DNA of 44,185 nt from Bacillus salacetis (lineage in GTDB: Bacteria; Bacillota; Bacilli; Bacillales; Bacillaceae_B). Location of the stretch: assembly GCF_003581585.1 (NCBI RefSeq), contig NZ_QXIR01000040.1, positions 1 to 44,185 of the forward strand, in the 5' to 3' direction. The notes below the pieces were generated by a model. The model made no database searches, was not told where the DNA came from, and worked only from the letters and a program-made list of their open reading frames with translations. A program made the translations under genes and the position numbers. Of this stretch, positions 42,334-44,185 are shown piece by piece; the first letter of the stretch is position 1; the number at the start of each line of letters is the position of its first letter.

Positions 42334-42771
42334 ATGTCAAATGGGCTTACTGTAATGCTGAATAACCAGCTTTCAAACTGGAATATCCTGTACACTAAAC
42401 TGCATAACTATCATTGGTATGTTACAGGCACAGAGTTCTTTACTCTTCACGAGAAATTCGAGGAATACTACACGGAAGCAGGACAATACATAGATGACAT
42501 TGCTGAAAGGATCCTTACCTTAAAAGGAAAGCCTGCAGCCACTTTAAAGAAGTTCCTGGAAACGGCAACAATAGAGGAAGCGTCATGCAGCGAGAATGCC
42601 AAGGAAATGGTTTCAGTCCTGATTAAGGATTTTGAACAGGTAATTAAAGAATCCAAGAAACTCATTGAAACGGCAGAAGACCTCCATGATCAGCCAACTG
42701 CAGACATGTTCATCGGCATCAAGTCCTCACTTGAACAGCATGTCTGGATGCTGAGTGCATACAATGAATGA
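42334..42771 (+). CDS. Dps-family ferritin-like DNA-protection/iron-storage protein
   Basis: The 145-aa protein shows the Dps ferroxidase signature: NYHWYVTG, FFTLHEKFEEYY and then DDIAERILTLKGKP, with the His, Asp and Glu ligands that are shared between subunits. Dps oxidises iron with peroxide and shields DNA. It resembles MrgA and Dps of Bacillus. SD AAAGGGGAG before ATG 42334. No clear PerR box was found upstream. A strong terminator follows. Confidence 0.93.
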   Translation: MSNGLTVMLNNQLSNWNILYTKLHNYHWYVTGTEFFTLHEKFEEYYTEAGQYIDDIAERILTLKGKPAATLKKFLETATIEEASCSENAKEMVSVLIKDFEQVIKESKKLIETAEDLHDQPTADMFIGIKSSLEQHVWMLSAYNE

Positions 42772-42812
42772 AAAAAATCCCCTCGACACCACGTTCGAGG
42801 GGGATTTTTTTA
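42771..42812. terminator. Bidirectional terminator between dps and ypbS
   Basis: AAAAAAATCCCCCTCGA-type arms: AAAAAATCCCCTCGA and TTCGAGGGGGATTTTTT close a stem with A- and T-runs. Confidence 0.9.
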
Positions 42813-43085
42813 ATCTGATTTTTTGTCAGCAGCCAATTGGGCGCAATATTCTTTTACCATATCAAGGGTGACATATTTGCGTTCAGGAACGATCCCAAGC
42901 CGTGCTTCATCATTGATTCTTTTGGTTATTTCGTTAATTTTATCTGTTGAAAATGTTTCACCTTTCAGGCAGCGGCCGACAGCTTCCTCAATATAATATT
43001 CCCTTTGCTGATCCAGCTTAAGGAATTCTTTCGCGATTGCGTTTTGTTTATTTGAATGCTTTGTAATCGCCTTATGTACACTCAT
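42810..43085 (-). CDS. ypbS: YpbS, DUF2533 family protein
   Basis: The 91-aa, hydrophilic helical protein matches B. subtilis YpbS (DUF2533): SVHKAITKHSNKQNAIAKEF, REYYIEEAVGRCLKGETFS, and the end RKYVTLDMVKEYCAQL. Function is unknown. On the minus strand AGGAG is followed by two ATGs; the first (43091) is only 4 nt away, so I chose 43085, but either may be used. Confidence 0.85.
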   Translation of the reverse strand: MSVHKAITKHSNKQNAIAKEFLKLDQQREYYIEEAVGRCLKGETFSTDKINEITKRINDEARLGIVPERKYVTLDMVKEYCAQLAADKKSD

Positions 43086-43299
43086 TTCCATTTCACTCCT
43101 GTCAGAAGTTCTTAATTGTCCCTTATTATTATGAGCATTTCATTCAATCCCCGCAACTACTTTAAAGGAAAAAGTAATTTCCTTTAAGTTTAGCTTGAAT
43201 CATATCTGATTTTCAATGAAAATAGTAATCGATGGTTAAAATTGAAAGTATATATTCTAATAGAATTGAAAAGTATGAAGATTAGAAAGTAGGCTGAAT

Positions 43300-43854
43300 A
43301 TGATACAGCTCTGGAGGCAGTTCAGTTGGGTCATCCCGATTTTGGCGTTAGTGACTGCTGCGCTTGTTACCGTTGTGTATATCTGGAAAAACCATAGAGG
43401 AAAAGGAGAAGCAAGATGGGCTGATCTTATTCCTGTTCTGTTTACACTCATTTCCACAGGAGGAATTTTCCTTATTACTTTATCACCGCTGGTCCCTGGT
43501 GTTGCTTTAGAGGGCGGAACCAATTTTCGGCCATTTGATAATCTGAGACTGAATCTGGTGTATCGAACACATTTGGATATCCCGATCAGAAATTTATCAG
43601 CTAATATAGTTCTGTTCATTCCGTTTGGATTTTTTTATTCCTGGTGGATCAGAAACCGTAGATGGATAGTTATTAAAAGTACAATCGCTGGAAGCGTCCT
43701 TTCTATTATAGTGGAAGTAACACAGTATTTTCTTCCTTTGGGAAGGTCGACTGATATAGATGATTGGATGATGAACACAATCGGTGCATTTCTGGGTGGA
43801 ATTCTTTTTCTCCTTTTCATCAAGGGTTATAAACAGGTGATGAAGAGGAAATAA
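43300..43854 (+). CDS. VanZ-like membrane protein
   Basis: The 184-aa protein has four or five membrane helices (about residues 10-28, 44-62, 105-117, 125-146, 160-178). The VanZ-like core is RPFDNLRLNLVYR, then RNLSANIVLFIPFGFF and later VEVTQYFLPLGRSTDIDDWMMNTIGAFLGG. The family is named after a teicoplanin-resistance gene, but chromosomal members usually have no known role. SD is weak (AGTAGG). Confidence 0.88.
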   Translation: MIQLWRQFSWVIPILALVTAALVTVVYIWKNHRGKGEARWADLIPVLFTLISTGGIFLITLSPLVPGVALEGGTNFRPFDNLRLNLVYRTHLDIPIRNLSANIVLFIPFGFFYSWWIRNRRWIVIKSTIAGSVLSIIVEVTQYFLPLGRSTDIDDWMMNTIGAFLGGILFLLFIKGYKQVMKRK

Positions 43855-43924
43855 TAAACGTGATTATTCCGGCCCTGAAAGGGAATCTACATAATGAGCA
43901 CCCTTGAAAGGAGGAACTTAAATC

Positions 43925-44158
43925 ATGAGCGGTAATCAAGAACGATCTGAATCCGTAAATGCAAACGAGAAATTGAACCGGGAATTGGATGGTAAGAACT
44001 CTCAAAGTGCTGAAGGTACCAGTACAGAGAAAGCCAACAAAAGGATAATGGAGCGGTTAGAGAGCGGAGAGACATCCAAGGGAGTGGACCCTGATCATTA
44101 TCTTGCCAATAGCCAAAACTCCCTGGTTACAAGAGGAAAAGACAGGGGCGGACAGTGA
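43925..44158 (+). CDS. Small hydrophilic protein, 77 aa, unknown
   Basis: A charged, Asn/Ser/Glu-rich protein with no hydrophobic segment: SGNQERSESVNANEKLNREL, then NKRIMERLESGETSKG and DPDHYLANSQNSL. The composition is like that of small stress or spore-associated proteins, but no family is recognised. ATG follows a strong AAAGGAGG. A GGGAAT near 43879 could be a SigB -10, without a clear -35. A terminator closes the gene at the window end. Confidence 0.78.
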   Translation: MSGNQERSESVNANEKLNRELDGKNSQSAEGTSTEKANKRIMERLESGETSKGVDPDHYLANSQNSLVTRGKDRGGQ

Positions 44159-44160
44159 TT

Positions 44161-44185
44161 GAGCATGGAAATCATGCTCTTTTTA
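44161..44185 (+). terminator. Terminator at the window end
   Basis: GAGCATG GAAAT CATGCTC followed by TTTTTA. Confidence 0.85.

Overview
The window looks like a chromosomal segment of a spore-forming Bacillaceae bacterium, with Bacillus/Mesobacillus-like gene content. The main reason is a conserved block also known from B. subtilis: lexA, yneA-yneB-ynzC, tkt, sirA, yneF, then ccdA, yneI, ccdC and yneK. Sporulation and stress functions recur: SirA, a Spo0E-like phosphatase, a PAS sensor kinase, two probable SigB promoters and Dps. A selenocysteine tRNA gene and selB suggest the cell makes selenoproteins, which is uncommon in Bacillaceae. The genus is inference only.

Layout. 1-5 kb: an intergenic repeat fragment, a DUF2188 stress gene, a MerR/TipAS regulator, a single-chain sigma/anti-sigma fusion and an aminoglycoside adenylyltransferase-like gene. 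5-10 kb: Nudix, two GNATs, a membrane protein, a 23S rRNA m5U methyltransferase, a nucleoside deoxyribosyltransferase-like protein and the wreck of an acyl-CoA synthetase. 10.5-25.5 kb: the lexA-to-yneK block, interrupted after yneF by a CamS-type lipoprotein and a heterodimeric ABC exporter (YheI/YheH type). 25.7-30 kb: histidine kinase, YtxH-like protein, tRNA-Sec, a lipoprotein and the DUF1659-DUF2922-YvrJ trio. 30-34.5 kb: sbcDC with a LexA-like box. 34.5-44 kb: coaW, a Sco protein, DUF2935, selB, an SDR, Nudix, a SurA-like lipoprotein, Dps, YpbS, a VanZ-like protein and a small hydrophilic protein.

The strongest unannotated signal is a family of four 190-193 bp MITE-like elements at 1623, 5029, 16342 and 21826. 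They have imperfect 25-bp terminal inverted repeats (GGCT.TTTTCG...TTGTTGCT), and each is flanked by its own 8-bp target duplication. One sits inside the T-tract of a terminator and one lies directly before a gene. Other leads are the sigma/anti-sigma fusion, the irregular tRNA-Sec, a REP-like palindrome, several overlooked 30-57 aa membrane proteins, and regulatory sites (LexA, Spo0A, CcpA-like, SigB-like, MerR-type) that fit the genes they precede.

How the genes work together: the SOS response links lexA, yneA-yneB-ynzC and probably sbcDC. Sporulation control links sirA, the Spo0E homologue and the PAS kinase. CcdA, CcdC, YneI and possibly Sco relate to cytochrome c and oxidase assembly. 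tRNA-Sec and SelB form part of selenocysteine insertion, with selA and selD presumably elsewhere.
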